Shown in pieces: positions 24,336 to 32,286 of a stretch of DNA of 47,622 nt. Location: assembly GCA_021805735.1 (NCBI GenBank), contig JAJZEE010000019.1, positions 1 to 47,622 on the forward strand. Direction: 5' to 3'. Every line of letters begins with the position of its first letter. Positions within the stretch are counted from its first letter, which is position 1. Source of the DNA: Bacillota bacterium. Lineage in GTDB: Bacteria; Bacillota; Bacilli; Alicyclobacillales; SLC66. The translations under genes were made by a program, and so were the position numbers. The notes under the pieces were generated by a model. That model ran no database searches. It saw only the letters and a list, made by a program, of their open reading frames with translations, and was not told the DNA's origin.

Positions 24336-25121
24336 GTGACGGGGGCCGCAGATTTGTTCGAGGCAATCAGCCTGTATGTGTCAATAGGTTTCGTTTCAGG
24401 ATTCGTTGTGGGTGCGGTGTTTGTGAGCGGGAGCATTGTCTTGACCGTCCTGCTTCTAAATGTTCCGTCAGTTGCTCTGGGCGGTTCTCTGTCCGTCTCT
24501 GCGGTGTCAGAAATAGTGGGGCTGCAAACCATCGCCGCCGCGCTCGCGGCGCTCCGTCATTATCGGGATGTTGTTCAGTTCAGCGTGCTCTGGCCGTTTC
24601 TGGCGCCCACGCTGCTGATGGGCTTTGTCGGGGGATATCTCTCAAAACTGCTGCCCCAGCATGCGATGCTCGGCATTTTTGTGATTGTGGCGTTTGCCTC
24701 CATTTTGCTGATGTTGCTGCCTGTGCGTGTGGATCTGCAACGGTCCGGACCCGCCACAAGGTGGGCTGTGATCCTGTCCAGCGGAACCCTGATCGGACTG
24801 CTTGGCGGATTGTACGGAATTGGCGGCGGATTTGTCTTGGTGCCCGCGTTCACGGTGTTGGGTGTCAGGCTCAGGGCAGCGGTGGCCAACGCGCTCATCC
24901 TTGGAGCAGGCATGTCGCTTTTTGGGTTGGTCGCAAAGATGGGCTTCTCGACCATGCCCTGGGGAGTCGCCGTTCCTGTCATCGGGGCGTCGGTCATCGG
25001 CTCTGCGCTCGGCGGACTTCTCGCCAAGAGGCTGCCGCAACGGCTGCTGAAGATGGCTGTTCTGACGGCCCTACTGGCTGTTTCCGTAAAACTGGGCGTG
25101 CAATGGATTCATTCCTCCTAG
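24336..25121 (+). CDS. TSUP (TauE/SafE) family anion permease
   Basis: A roughly 261-residue integral membrane protein with about eight helices and the two internally repeated halves of the TSUP family (for example FVSGFVVGAVFVSGSIV and GLLGGLYGIGGGFVLVPAFT, the second carrying the family's glycine-rich GGLYGIGGGF core). Members export sulfite, sulfoacetate or related anions. GTG 24336 is the best start after the stop of the HIT gene, with AAGGAG some 12 bases upstream; a longer frame from ATG 24243 would overlap HIT by 77 bp. Chromate resembles sulfate, so its position next to the ChrB operon is suggestive. Confidence 0.85.
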   Translation: MTGAADLFEAISLYVSIGFVSGFVVGAVFVSGSIVLTVLLLNVPSVALGGSLSVSAVSEIVGLQTIAAALAALRHYRDVVQFSVLWPFLAPTLLMGFVGGYLSKLLPQHAMLGIFVIVAFASILLMLLPVRVDLQRSGPATRWAVILSSGTLIGLLGGLYGIGGGFVLVPAFTVLGVRLRAAVANALILGAGMSLFGLVAKMGFSTMPWGVAVPVIGASVIGSALGGLLAKRLPQRLLKMAVLTALLAVSVKLGVQWIHSS

Positions 25122-25154
25122 TCCATTTGCGCAAGTATGATATGTCAGGCAGGT

Positions 25155-25181
25155 CGCTGTCCGGGGCACAGCGGTTTTTTT
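25155..25181 (+). terminator. intrinsic terminator after the TSUP gene
   Basis: CGCTGT (25155-25160) and ACAGCG (25168-25173) close a seven-base loop, followed by G and seven T. It would end the transcript of the TSUP gene before the convergent PIN-domain gene. Confidence 0.8.
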
Positions 25182-25185
25182 GATA

Positions 25186-25614
25186 TCACGGACCCAAGGG
25201 AGTTGCCTTCATCGGATCGAACGAAGGCGAGTACAGACGAAGTATATCGGAGTCAAAGCTTACGATGGATTCTCCGCCCCCAGTTTGGGCTCGCGCCATC
25301 AGATACGCATCGGCAAAATCGAGACGATGCTTTTCAAAGAGATGCAGTGCGTTTAGAAGAATCGGAAGTTCATCCGATTCGATTCCCTCCACCAATAAAA
25401 AGTCTTTCAAAACGCATGCTATGTCGCTGTGGTTGAAAGAATATATCTTTCCTCTCAGGACATAACAACATTCAGCGAGGACAACTGCGGCCACCTTGAA
25501 TCGAATACTCCCCGCCTGCTGGATCAAGGTCGCAGCCGCAGGCGACATCTCCGGGTGATCGTTGAGAAGGAAACGCAAAAGGACATTCGTATCGAGCCAA
25601 TGGGTCGAACTCAT
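25186..25614 (-). CDS. PIN-domain toxin (VapC-like)
   Basis: The 142-residue protein has the PIN ribonuclease layout: WLDTNVLLRFLLNDH with Asp8, the Glu48 of VVLAECCYVL, the LDFADAYLMA helix with Asp99 and Asp102, and FDSDILR with Asp121/Asp123 near the C-terminus. These acidic residues bind the catalytic metal. It overlaps the antitoxin gene by 4 bp (ATGA), so the two are translationally coupled. Targets are unknown; VapC proteins usually cut tRNA or rRNA. Confidence 0.9.
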   Translation of the reverse strand: MSSTHWLDTNVLLRFLLNDHPEMSPAAATLIQQAGSIRFKVAAVVLAECCYVLRGKIYSFNHSDIACVLKDFLLVEGIESDELPILLNALHLFEKHRLDFADAYLMARAQTGGGESIVSFDSDILRLYSPSFDPMKATPLGP

Positions 25615-25871
25615 AACCGCTCCGCTAATTCGTCCTGGATAGCCTTGCGCGCTTCGGTCAGTGAAATGTAGCGCAGTCCTTCGCGATGCAAAGCGCCAAA
25701 CAGTTCGTGCGGCGACCTTTGTTTCGCCAATTGAACCCGGATGGATCCTGTATCGTCCATATGGAAAAGAACATGATCGCCCACTTCTGCGCCTAATGCG
25801 CGGCGGATCTCGGCAGGCAATGTCAGTTGATGTTTGCTTGTGAGTTTCGCGATCGCTGTCACACTACTCAT
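25611..25871 (-). CDS. AbrB-type antitoxin
   Basis: The 86-residue protein has an N-terminal swapped-hairpin DNA-binding fold (AIAKLTSKHQLTLPAEIRRA LGAEVGDHVLF segment) of the AbrB/SpoVT group and a C-terminal helical, charged toxin-binding tail. It precedes the PIN toxin gene in the usual antitoxin-first order. An in-frame GTG three codons later (25862) has better spacing to the AAGGGG site than the ATG at 25871; either start keeps the domain intact. It likely represses its own promoter. Confidence 0.88.
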   Translation of the reverse strand: MSSVTAIAKLTSKHQLTLPAEIRRALGAEVGDHVLFHMDDTGSIRVQLAKQRSPHELFGALHREGLRYISLTEARKAIQDELAERL

Positions 25872-26136
25872 CCCCTTGATGTTGATGATACATGACTCCT
25901 TTCGTTTTGTAAACGCCTTACGTGATAGGATATGTAAGGATTGCCGTTGCGATACTGCAGGGTTAATCTCGCGCCGGGAAATTCGGGATCTTCAATCGCT
26001 GCACATCTCCAGACGCAGAATTTTGGAGTAATAAAAATAATGTTTTTTGGACCTGTCATACACTCCAAATCACAAGTATGTTGTCGTTATTAGAGTACTT
26101 TGCTGGTAAAACGAATCGACGACTGGGGGAATTGTT

Positions 26137-27474
26137 ATGGAACTTTCCACGACGGAAAATGAAGTTCATGATGCAAACGCCTTGAATTGGGCGCGCAGAG
26201 TTCTTGATGACTGTTCGTCGCCGCGACTGATGCAACAGGAAGTCTTGAACGCCGTGACAAGAAATGAGACCTGGCGTGGGCAGCAATGCCTGAATCTTCT
26301 GGCCCCAGAGGCTCCGACAAGCCCAATTGTGCGCAGGCTATTGTCGTCAGAGGTGGGCATTCGTGCAGCGGAAGGCCACATTGGTCGTCAGCAAAGGTGG
26401 TTTGTGGGCACCAAGTACATTGATGAAATTGAATCTTTGTGTGTGGAACTGCTTAAACGGGTTTTCCGAACAAATTATGCGGACCATCGTCTTGTCGCCA
26501 GTATGATCGGGAACATGACCGTCTACACGGCCCTGACTCAGCCGGGTGATAACATCATGACGATTTCGCAACCGTTTGGCGGCCATTCAAGCAATCGCCA
26601 TGATGGACCGGCCGGAGTTCGGGGATTGCGGATTTACGATGTTCCGATGGATCCGGTCGAATTGGAAGTTGACATGGTTCAATTTGCGGAATTGGCGCGG
26701 AAAATCAAACCTAAACTGACAACCCTCGGAGCGTCGATGACGCTATTCCCGTTTCCCATAAAGGAAATGGCGGATGTTGTCTCCGAATGGGGCGGTCGGA
26801 TATATTTTGACGGCGCACATCAACTTGGGCTGATCGGCGGCGGTCAATTTCAGGACCCGCTGAGTGAAGGAGCGTGTGTCATGACCGGATCGGCCGGCAA
26901 AACTTTCAGCGGGCCGCAGAGTGGAATCATTGTGTGGAATGATCCCGACTTGAACAAACCCTTGACAGACGCCATCTTCCCAACCCTGGCCGCGACTCAT
27001 CAGGTCAATCGCGTGGCGGCTCTGGCGGCAGCCGCCGCTGAATTTCTGGCCTTCGGTAAAGACTACATGGCGCAAATTGTTGCCAATGCACAGACGCTTG
27101 GCCATGCACTGCATCGACGGGGGATGACTGTCCTTTGCGCGCATAAAGGCTTTACGCGCACACATCAGGTGATCGTCGACGTACGGTCTCTCGGCGGCGG
27201 CTATACGGTTGCCAATCGATTGGCGGAAGCCAACATCATCACAAATAAAAATCTTATTCCCGGCGACGAACCCGAGAATTGGGATTTCCCGGGCGGGTTG
27301 CGTTTGGGATCAACAGAGGTCACGAGATTGGGGATGAAGGAAACAGAAATGGAGTTCATTGCAGATCTCATTGCGAGTGTTTTAATAAACAAAGAAAGTA
27401 CAGAGACGGTCAGGTCGCGTGTGACGGATTTGCGCGCTTCTTTTCAGACATTGCAGTATTGCTTCGTTGAATAG
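26137..27474 (+). CDS. SHMT-like PLP-dependent fold type I enzyme
   Basis: The 445-residue protein follows the serine hydroxymethyltransferase pattern: a Schiff-base lysine (K255) in GSAGKTFSGPQSG, aligned with the THKTLRGPRGG of GlyA; Asp225 and His228 in YFDGAHQLGL contacting PLP; and the early SEVGIRAAEGH region equivalent to the substrate loop. It clearly differs from housekeeping GlyA in the active-site loop (SAGK in place of TTHK, SGP in place of RGP) and carries an unusual N-terminus. It may act on a modified serine or threonine or in a specialised pathway. It is a single gene with no visible operon partner, next to the tyrS leader. Confidence 0.8.
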   Translation: MELSTTENEVHDANALNWARRVLDDCSSPRLMQQEVLNAVTRNETWRGQQCLNLLAPEAPTSPIVRRLLSSEVGIRAAEGHIGRQQRWFVGTKYIDEIESLCVELLKRVFRTNYADHRLVASMIGNMTVYTALTQPGDNIMTISQPFGGHSSNRHDGPAGVRGLRIYDVPMDPVELEVDMVQFAELARKIKPKLTTLGASMTLFPFPIKEMADVVSEWGGRIYFDGAHQLGLIGGGQFQDPLSEGACVMTGSAGKTFSGPQSGIIVWNDPDLNKPLTDAIFPTLAATHQVNRVAALAAAAAEFLAFGKDYMAQIVANAQTLGHALHRRGMTVLCAHKGFTRTHQVIVDVRSLGGGYTVANRLAEANIITNKNLIPGDEPENWDFPGGLRLGSTEVTRLGMKETEMEFIADLIASVLINKESTETVRSRVTDLRASFQTLQYCFVE

Positions 27475-27502
27475 TCGGTTCCTGCGTGCCCTGTGCCCCC
27501 GT

Positions 27503-27532
27503 TTGACAATGGCTGTGCCAATGGCATAGAAT
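27503..27532 (+). promoter_or_regulatory. promoter of the tyrS T-box leader
   Basis: TTGACA (27503-27508) and TAGAAT (27527-27532) are 18 bp apart, a good sigma-A match. The transcript would start near 27539, about 35 nt before Stem I. Confidence 0.75.
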
Positions 27533-27573
27533 GAATCAAAATTCAGATTGGGATTGGCGTTGACGGCTTTGCA

Positions 27574-27786
27574 ACTTGACTGTTGCGCAGTCGCAGGAGG
27601 AGCGTTCCCAGAGAACTGGCGGTCGGTGTGAGCCAGTCGCGGCCTGCGATGAATTACGAAGTCCGAGTCACGTGTTCACACACCGGTGTATGGCGCCGTT
27701 ATCGACTGCAGAGTGGATGCAGAAGCAGGCATCAACGAGGGTGGTACCGCGAGTGATCTCGTCCCTTATGGGACGGGTTTTTTGCG
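27574..27786 (+). promoter_or_regulatory. T-box leader (tyrosine) of tyrS
   Basis: The T-box AGGGTGGTACCGCG lies at 27738-27751, followed by a hairpin and T-run. ACTTGACT (27574-27581) can pair with the AGTC-C-GAGT stretch at 27660-27668, forming the base of Stem I. Just above it on the 3' side lies TAC (27655-27657) in GAATTACGAA, where the specifier is expected; TAC codes tyrosine, matching tyrS. CGCAGG (about 27592) pairs with CCTGCG (about 27643) higher in the stem, and GGTGTGAG fits the distal-loop region. Confidence 0.9.
27760..27782 (+). terminator. T-box regulated terminator of tyrS
   Basis: CGTCCC (27760-27765) and GGGACG (27770-27775) close a TTAT loop and are followed by a run of T. 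Its formation is expected to compete with the T-box antiterminator. Confidence 0.85.
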
Positions 27787-27824
27787 TTTTTTGACATCAA
27801 CATCATTGACAGGGGGAGAGACTG

Positions 27825-29060
27825 ATGAGCGGCAAGGATCTGAATGCAGAAGCGGAGGTCGCGCGGCAATTGGCGATCATTCGCCGGGGCGCCGTAGACA
27901 TCGTGCCTGAGGAGGAATTGGAGCACAAAATACGCCAAAGCGTAATCAGCGGTGAACCTCTGCGGGTTAAGCTCGGGTTGGATCCATCAGCGCCCGATAT
28001 CCACGTCGGACATGCGGTCGTCCTGTATAAGCTACGGCAGTTGCAGGATCTGGGTCATGTTGTGCAACTCGTGATCGGCGATTTTACAGGCCGCATCGGC
28101 GACCCGACAGGCAAATCAGAGACGCGCCGGCAACTGACGGAAGAACAGGTGCAGACCAATGCCAGATCCTACGAGGAGCAGGTCTTTAAAGTGCTGGATC
28201 CCGCCCGCACTGAGATTCATTTCAACTCCTCATGGCTTGCGCCGCTCACCTTTGCGGATGTGGTGCGTCTGGCGTCGACGTTGACTGTGGCCCGCATGCT
28301 GGAACGGGACGACTTTAAAAAGCGTTATGTGTCCGGAGCTCCGATCAGTATTCACGAGTTCTTCTATCCGCTGATGCAGGCGTACGATTCCGTAGCTCTG
28401 AAAACAGACATCGAACTGGGCGGAACCGATCAGACATTCAATCTGCTCATGGGCAGAACGCTGCAAAAAGAATACGGCGTGTCCCAGCAAGTTGCTCTCA
28501 CGATGCCGCTCATTGAAGGACTCGACGGCGCGCAGAAAATGTCCAAGAGTCTGGGCAACTACATCGGGGTCAGTGAACCGGCCAAAGCGATTTACGGCAA
28601 ATCGATGTCCATTCCCGACGAACTGATGCCAAGATACTACGAACTGCTTACTGACTTGTCAAAAGAGGAACTCGATCTCCTTTTCCGGGGCCTTGAAGAT
28701 GGTTCCGTCCATCCGCGCGACGCCAAGATGAGATTGGCCTATCTGCTGACCGCCCGCTTTCAGGGGGTTGACGCTGCACGCGTTGCGCAGGACGAGTTTG
28801 TCAAAGTATTTCAAAGAGGCGCCATGCCGGACGAAATCTCCGAGTTCAGGATTGCGGACGGAGAGGCCGCGCTCTACGCGATATTGACTGCAGCACAGCT
28901 TGCGCCGAGCAATTCGGAGGCGCGAAGACTGATCGCGGGCGGCGGCGTACGGATTGACGGTGTCCAGGCGACAGATCCAGCGGCGCTCGTGACTCCGGCA
29001 GACGGCATGGTGGTGCAGGTGGGAAAACGCAAATTTGTTCGTCTGCGCATATCTGAATGA
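27825..29060 (+). CDS. tyrS: tyrosyl-tRNA synthetase
   Basis: TyrS attaches tyrosine to tRNA-Tyr. The 411-residue class I enzyme has the HIGH-type motif PDIHVGHAVVL near residue 55, the tyrosine pocket around GGTDQTFNLLMGR, the KMSKS loop (QKMSKSLGNY) and a C-terminal S4 RNA-binding domain (PSNSEARRLIAGGGVRIDG to the end). It belongs to the bacterial TyrZ-like/TyrS length class of about 410. It has its own promoter and Tyr-specific T-box leader. It is a single gene, with yunB next. Confidence 0.97.
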   Translation: MSGKDLNAEAEVARQLAIIRRGAVDIVPEEELEHKIRQSVISGEPLRVKLGLDPSAPDIHVGHAVVLYKLRQLQDLGHVVQLVIGDFTGRIGDPTGKSETRRQLTEEQVQTNARSYEEQVFKVLDPARTEIHFNSSWLAPLTFADVVRLASTLTVARMLERDDFKKRYVSGAPISIHEFFYPLMQAYDSVALKTDIELGGTDQTFNLLMGRTLQKEYGVSQQVALTMPLIEGLDGAQKMSKSLGNYIGVSEPAKAIYGKSMSIPDELMPRYYELLTDLSKEELDLLFRGLEDGSVHPRDAKMRLAYLLTARFQGVDAARVAQDEFVKVFQRGAMPDEISEFRIADGEAALYAILTAAQLAPSNSEARRLIAGGGVRIDGVQATDPAALVTPADGMVVQVGKRKFVRLRISE

Positions 29061-29102
29061 GGTGAGCGCACCCCTGTCCGCATACAATGAAAGCAGACAA
29101 GT

Positions 29103-29813
29103 ATGCGGGTATGCGAGGGGGCGGTTCCCATTCGCTTTCGGACGCGGCGGCAACCGTCACGGATAAAACGGTATGCATGGTTCAGCATGATCTTCCTGTC
29201 TTTGTCGCTGTTTGCTCTTGTCCAGAGCGTAACAGCGCTTGACCGTAGCCTCCGTCCTCCATTTATGGCGATGGCGACGGGCATCGCACGCCAAATGGCT
29301 ACGCAGGCGATCAATGATGCGCTTACCAAACGGATTGCCGAAGACGCGGAGTATGCAAAGCTTGTCGTAATCGATAAGGATCGAAATGGTCGGGTGACAA
29401 GCGCCCATTTCAATTTTGCGGAAGTCGCCCGCATCGAAAGTCTCACCACGCTCAGAGTACAGCATGTGCTGACTCGACTTGAAGAGCGCACGATCTACGT
29501 GCCAGCACTGCAGTCCATGGGCAGCGCCATCCTGGCCACGTTGGGGCCATCGATTCCGATTCGGATCGAACCCATGGGATCTGCGCAGAGCGAGGTAGAG
29601 CCAGTGGTCAAGACCGCCGGCATCAATCAGACTGTGCACATTCTGTATCTGCACATTATGGCTCAAGTCAGCGTAGTCGTTCCGTTTGTCACGACTCCCG
29701 TGCGAGTGGACACGAGAATCCCAATCGCTTACGTCGTATTTGTCGGGAGTGTGCCGCAAACCACGATCGTGGGCAGCGGAGTGCCGGTTTATCCAACTCC
29801 GTACGGGCATTGA
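29103..29813 (+). CDS. yunB: sporulation protein YunB
   Basis: The 236-residue protein has a basic N-terminus, one membrane helix (about 24-44) and the family's conserved body: the ATQAINDALTKRI segment, LVVIDKDRNGRVTSAHFNFA, the LGPSIPIRIEPMGS loop and C-terminal VDTRIPIAYVVF. YunB is made in the mother cell under sigma-E control in Bacillus subtilis and is needed for normal sporulation. Start is ATG 29103; the ribosome site is weak and a nearby alternative start cannot be excluded. No strong terminator was found after it. Confidence 0.88.
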   Translation: MRVCEGAVPIRFRTRRQPSRIKRYAWFSMIFLSLSLFALVQSVTALDRSLRPPFMAMATGIARQMATQAINDALTKRIAEDAEYAKLVVIDKDRNGRVTSAHFNFAEVARIESLTTLRVQHVLTRLEERTIYVPALQSMGSAILATLGPSIPIRIEPMGSAQSEVEPVVKTAGINQTVHILYLHIMAQVSVVVPFVTTPVRVDTRIPIAYVVFVGSVPQTTIVGSGVPVYPTPYGH

Positions 29814-29823
29814 CAGCCAATGA

Positions 29824-29864
29824 TTGACAGCGCTTCGCGCGTTGGACAGATGCTATACTCTGTC
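29824..29864 (+). promoter_or_regulatory. extended -10 promoter overlapped by a palindrome
   Basis: TGCTATACT (29851-29859) is an extended -10 element; a TTGACA at 29824-29829 is 24 bp upstream, too far for a normal -35. GACAGA (29845-29850) and TCTGTC (29859-29864) form a perfect inverted repeat that encloses the -10, a classic repressor position. The next ORFs are the small acidic ORF (29955) and pheA. Confidence 0.5.
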
Positions 29865-29954
29865 TAAGGTTCGCATTGCCGCCAACTGGTGGTTGGCCAC
29901 GAACCCTGATACAAACGTGGATTTTCATGGTAGGCTTGAAAGGTGGCAGGCAAC

Positions 29955-30107
29955 ATGTCAGCAGCGATCGTACGATTCATGGATTTCTCGAACGATGAAG
30001 ATACGTGGATTGAGTGGGAGAGTGACGTGATGGAGAGCGCCGATGACCCTGCGGACTATGCATATGGAGTAGTCTGGACGCCCTCCTGGTTACAGTTTGG
30101 AGACTGA
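29955..30107 (+). CDS. small acidic protein of 50 residues
   Basis: A 50-codon ORF from ATG 29955, preceded by GAAAGGTGGCAGG, begins MSAAIVRFMDFSNDEDTWIE and ends in YGVVWTPSWLQFGD. It is rich in Asp, Glu and Trp and has no homology I can name. A promoter with an overlapping palindrome lies about 95 bp upstream and pheA begins 48 bp downstream. It may be a real small protein or a short leader ORF. Confidence 0.5.
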   Translation: MSAAIVRFMDFSNDEDTWIEWESDVMESADDPADYAYGVVWTPSWLQFGD

Positions 30108-30155
30108 CGCGCAGGCCGCTGCCTGTCGGGATCTCATGGAAAAAGGAGAACTACG

Positions 30156-31058
30156 ATGATTGGATATCTTGGTCCCAAGGGCACTTATACGGAACAGGCC
30201 GCGCGTTTTTTTGCCGATTCGCTCTATGCGGGCCGCATGTCCATCCGCCCGTATCCATCTATCTCGCAGACACTGGACGCTGTGGAGAACGGCGATGTCG
30301 CCGTAGCTGCGGTGCCCATGGAGAATTCGCTGGAAGGTTCCATTCTCGTGACGCTGGATCGGTTGGCGGTGGCGCCGCTGCATATTAGCGCGGAAGTTAC
30401 GTTGCCCATCAGGCACGCCGCTTTTGCAATAGTGGGAACAGACCCACAGCAGATTTTGGAGGTCCGCTCAAAACCCGAGGCCCTTGCTCAGTGTCGACGA
30501 ACGCTCCGCACGATCATGCCGCGCGCAAATCACGCCGATATGGACAGCACGGCTGCGGCCATTCACTTTGTGGCGCAACGGGGCGATCCGTCCATCGCGT
30601 GCGTCGGCGACCTGGCGGCGGGCCTTGAAGCGGGTCTGCAACTGCTGCAGATGGATGTTCAGGACGAACCATACAATGAGACCCGTTTCGCACTCATCGT
30701 CAGGGCTGGCCAAAGACCGCCGCAAGAAGGCTCTGCTGCCACTGGTTCTGGCGAATTGACGCTGCCCGATGTTTATAAGACGTCTCTGCTGCTCGCTCTT
30801 GGAAACGATCATCCGGGAGCGCTGTTTGAGGTACTCGGAGTATTCGCGAGACATCGAATCAACCTGTCCCGGCTTGAGTCCCGACCAACTCGGCGCGGTC
30901 TGGGCAGCTATCACTTCTACATCGATTTGCTGCTGCGCGACACGGACGAGACCGTGCGTGACGCGATCACAGAACTTGGTCGGCTGTCGGGGTTCACAGT
31001 CAAGGATCTCGGTTCCTATCCCTGTTACTCGCCAGCCGAGAAAGCAACCGACCAATAG
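30156..31058 (+). CDS. pheA: prephenate dehydratase
   Basis: PheA converts prephenate to phenylpyruvate in phenylalanine synthesis. The 300-residue protein has the PDT catalytic domain (GYLGPKGTYTEQAARFF start; the VPMENSLEGSI loop; the ETRFALIV motif with the essential Thr-Arg-Phe at about 170-180) and a C-terminal ACT regulatory domain starting near KTSLLLALGNDHPGALFEVL, with ESRPTRRGLGSYHFYID of the phenylalanine-binding site. It is monofunctional, without a chorismate mutase domain. AAAAGGAGAA precedes the ATG. It sits next to the small acidic ORF, with no other aromatic genes. Confidence 0.95.
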   Translation: MIGYLGPKGTYTEQAARFFADSLYAGRMSIRPYPSISQTLDAVENGDVAVAAVPMENSLEGSILVTLDRLAVAPLHISAEVTLPIRHAAFAIVGTDPQQILEVRSKPEALAQCRRTLRTIMPRANHADMDSTAAAIHFVAQRGDPSIACVGDLAAGLEAGLQLLQMDVQDEPYNETRFALIVRAGQRPPQEGSAATGSGELTLPDVYKTSLLLALGNDHPGALFEVLGVFARHRINLSRLESRPTRRGLGSYHFYIDLLLRDTDETVRDAITELGRLSGFTVKDLGSYPCYSPAEKATDQ

Positions 31059-31066
31059 CAAGAAAT

Positions 31067-31095
31067 TTGACAGATTTAGTCGAAAACCCTATAAT
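31067..31095 (+). promoter_or_regulatory. consensus sigma-A promoter
   Basis: TTGACA (31067-31072) and TATAAT (31090-31095) are both perfect and 17 bp apart, the strongest promoter seen in the window. The expected start near 31102 lies about 55 nt before a terminator-like hairpin (31157-31187). Confidence 0.9.
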
Positions 31096-31101
31096 GGCGT
31101 C

Positions 31102-31187
31102 ACAACTCATTTTAAACTGAAAAGGACTGCCAACATACGGATTTGTGCCAACCCCACGCACACTCCGTATGGTGTGCGGTTCTTTTT
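31102..31187 (+). ncRNA. candidate short structured RNA or attenuated leader
   Basis: A transcript from the 31067 promoter would be about 85 nt, with no ORF of meaning, ending in the hairpin CGCACAC/GTGTGCG. The 8-base loop TCCGTATG (31164-31171) is perfectly complementary to CATACGGA at 31134-31141, so a pseudoknot or a competing hairpin can form. I do not recognise a known riboswitch or sRNA class. It may serve as an attenuated leader of the LysM gene at 31284 or be an independent RNA. Confidence 0.5.
31157..31187 (+). terminator. intrinsic terminator of the short transcript
   Basis: CGCACAC (31157-31163) and GTGTGCG (31172-31178) form a seven-base-pair stem, followed by GTTCTTTTT. It lies about 100 bp before the LysM gene. 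Confidence 0.75.
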
Positions 31188-31283
31188 AGCGTAAAGCCAC
31201 GCCCATGTTTTCCAGTTCCCCTGTCATTTGCCCCAGGTCCGCATATATTGCTACAGACATTCGACCTAGGGGGCTGACATGTA

Positions 31284-32201
31284 GTGAACATATATGTGGT
31301 GCAAAAAGGGGACACCATGTGGAAGATCGCCAAGCGTTTTGGTCTGTCTCTGCAAACCCTCATTGCGGCAAATCCTCAAATCGCCAATCCCAATGTACTG
31401 CGCATCGGGGATCGTCTCAATGTGCCCGCTGCCGCTTCAGGCATGGCGCCGATGATGACAGACCCGTACGGGTACAGTTATCCGGAACCCGTATGGCCGT
31501 ACGTAGTGAAAACAGGCGACACCATGTGGAAGATTGCAAAGCAACTCGGGGTTCCGTTCCAGGAACTTTTGATGATGAATCCACAGGTGGCCAATCCCGA
31601 CCAGATCATGCCAGGGCAAGTGATTCAGGCGCCTGGCCACGCGCCCGCAGGAACGGGCCACTATGTCTCCGGGCAACCACTGCCTTACGGGGAACCGCAG
31701 CACCCGTATGGACCGCCTGCGACCACGCAACCGCTAGCGCCATTCGGTGAACCATCGACGCCAGGCCAGTCGCTGTCGTATGGAGAGCCGTTGCCTTCGG
31801 GAGGCGTACTGAGCGCTTTGCCGCCCATCGCTCCTCCTCCACCGCTGCAGGTCAAGGCCGACTTTCAGTATGCGGAAGAAACCCACGTTACAAAGATGAA
31901 GATGCCAAAGATGAAACCAACGCCTCCTGCCGTGGCGAAACTGTACGTCACAGAGGAGATCATTGAGAAAAAGCCTGCTGGCGAGGCAATCGTCTGTGAG
32001 GATCCGATGTTGCCGCCCGGTGTGATCATCACAGGACCATTGGACCCGGCGCACAAGGTTGTCCATCCGTATGCTCCCTCTCCCTTTGCGCCTGTAGAGG
32101 GGGGGGCGGCGGCTCATTTTCATAAGGGAATGAAGATGCGTGAGAGTTCATCGTCCTGGAACATGGAATCATCCTGGTTCCGAGAGTCAGCATCGCGCTG
32201 A
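31284..32201 (+). CDS. safA: LysM-domain spore coat morphogenetic protein, SafA-like
   Basis: The 305-residue protein has two LysM domains (about 4-48 and 73-117, each with GDTMWKIAK and a NPQ-AN turn) followed by a long proline-rich tail with patches of Lys and Met. SafA in Bacillus binds the spore cortex and organises the inner coat, but usually has one LysM. The next gene is cotS-like, and yunB lies upstream, consistent with a sporulation role. GTG 31284 follows AGGGGGCTGACATGTA. Another LysM peptidoglycan-binding role is possible, so the symbol is by context. Confidence 0.75.
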   Translation: MNIYVVQKGDTMWKIAKRFGLSLQTLIAANPQIANPNVLRIGDRLNVPAAASGMAPMMTDPYGYSYPEPVWPYVVKTGDTMWKIAKQLGVPFQELLMMNPQVANPDQIMPGQVIQAPGHAPAGTGHYVSGQPLPYGEPQHPYGPPATTQPLAPFGEPSTPGQSLSYGEPLPSGGVLSALPPIAPPPPLQVKADFQYAEETHVTKMKMPKMKPTPPAVAKLYVTEEIIEKKPAGEAIVCEDPMLPPGVIITGPLDPAHKVVHPYAPSPFAPVEGGAAAHFHKGMKMRESSSSWNMESSWFRESASR

Positions 32202-32286
32202 CTGGAAGCAATGAAACGTTCCCAACAGGACCGGCGGGTTGCCAACCGGTCCTGTCTATACGCGCCATATCGCTGGAGTGGTTCTG

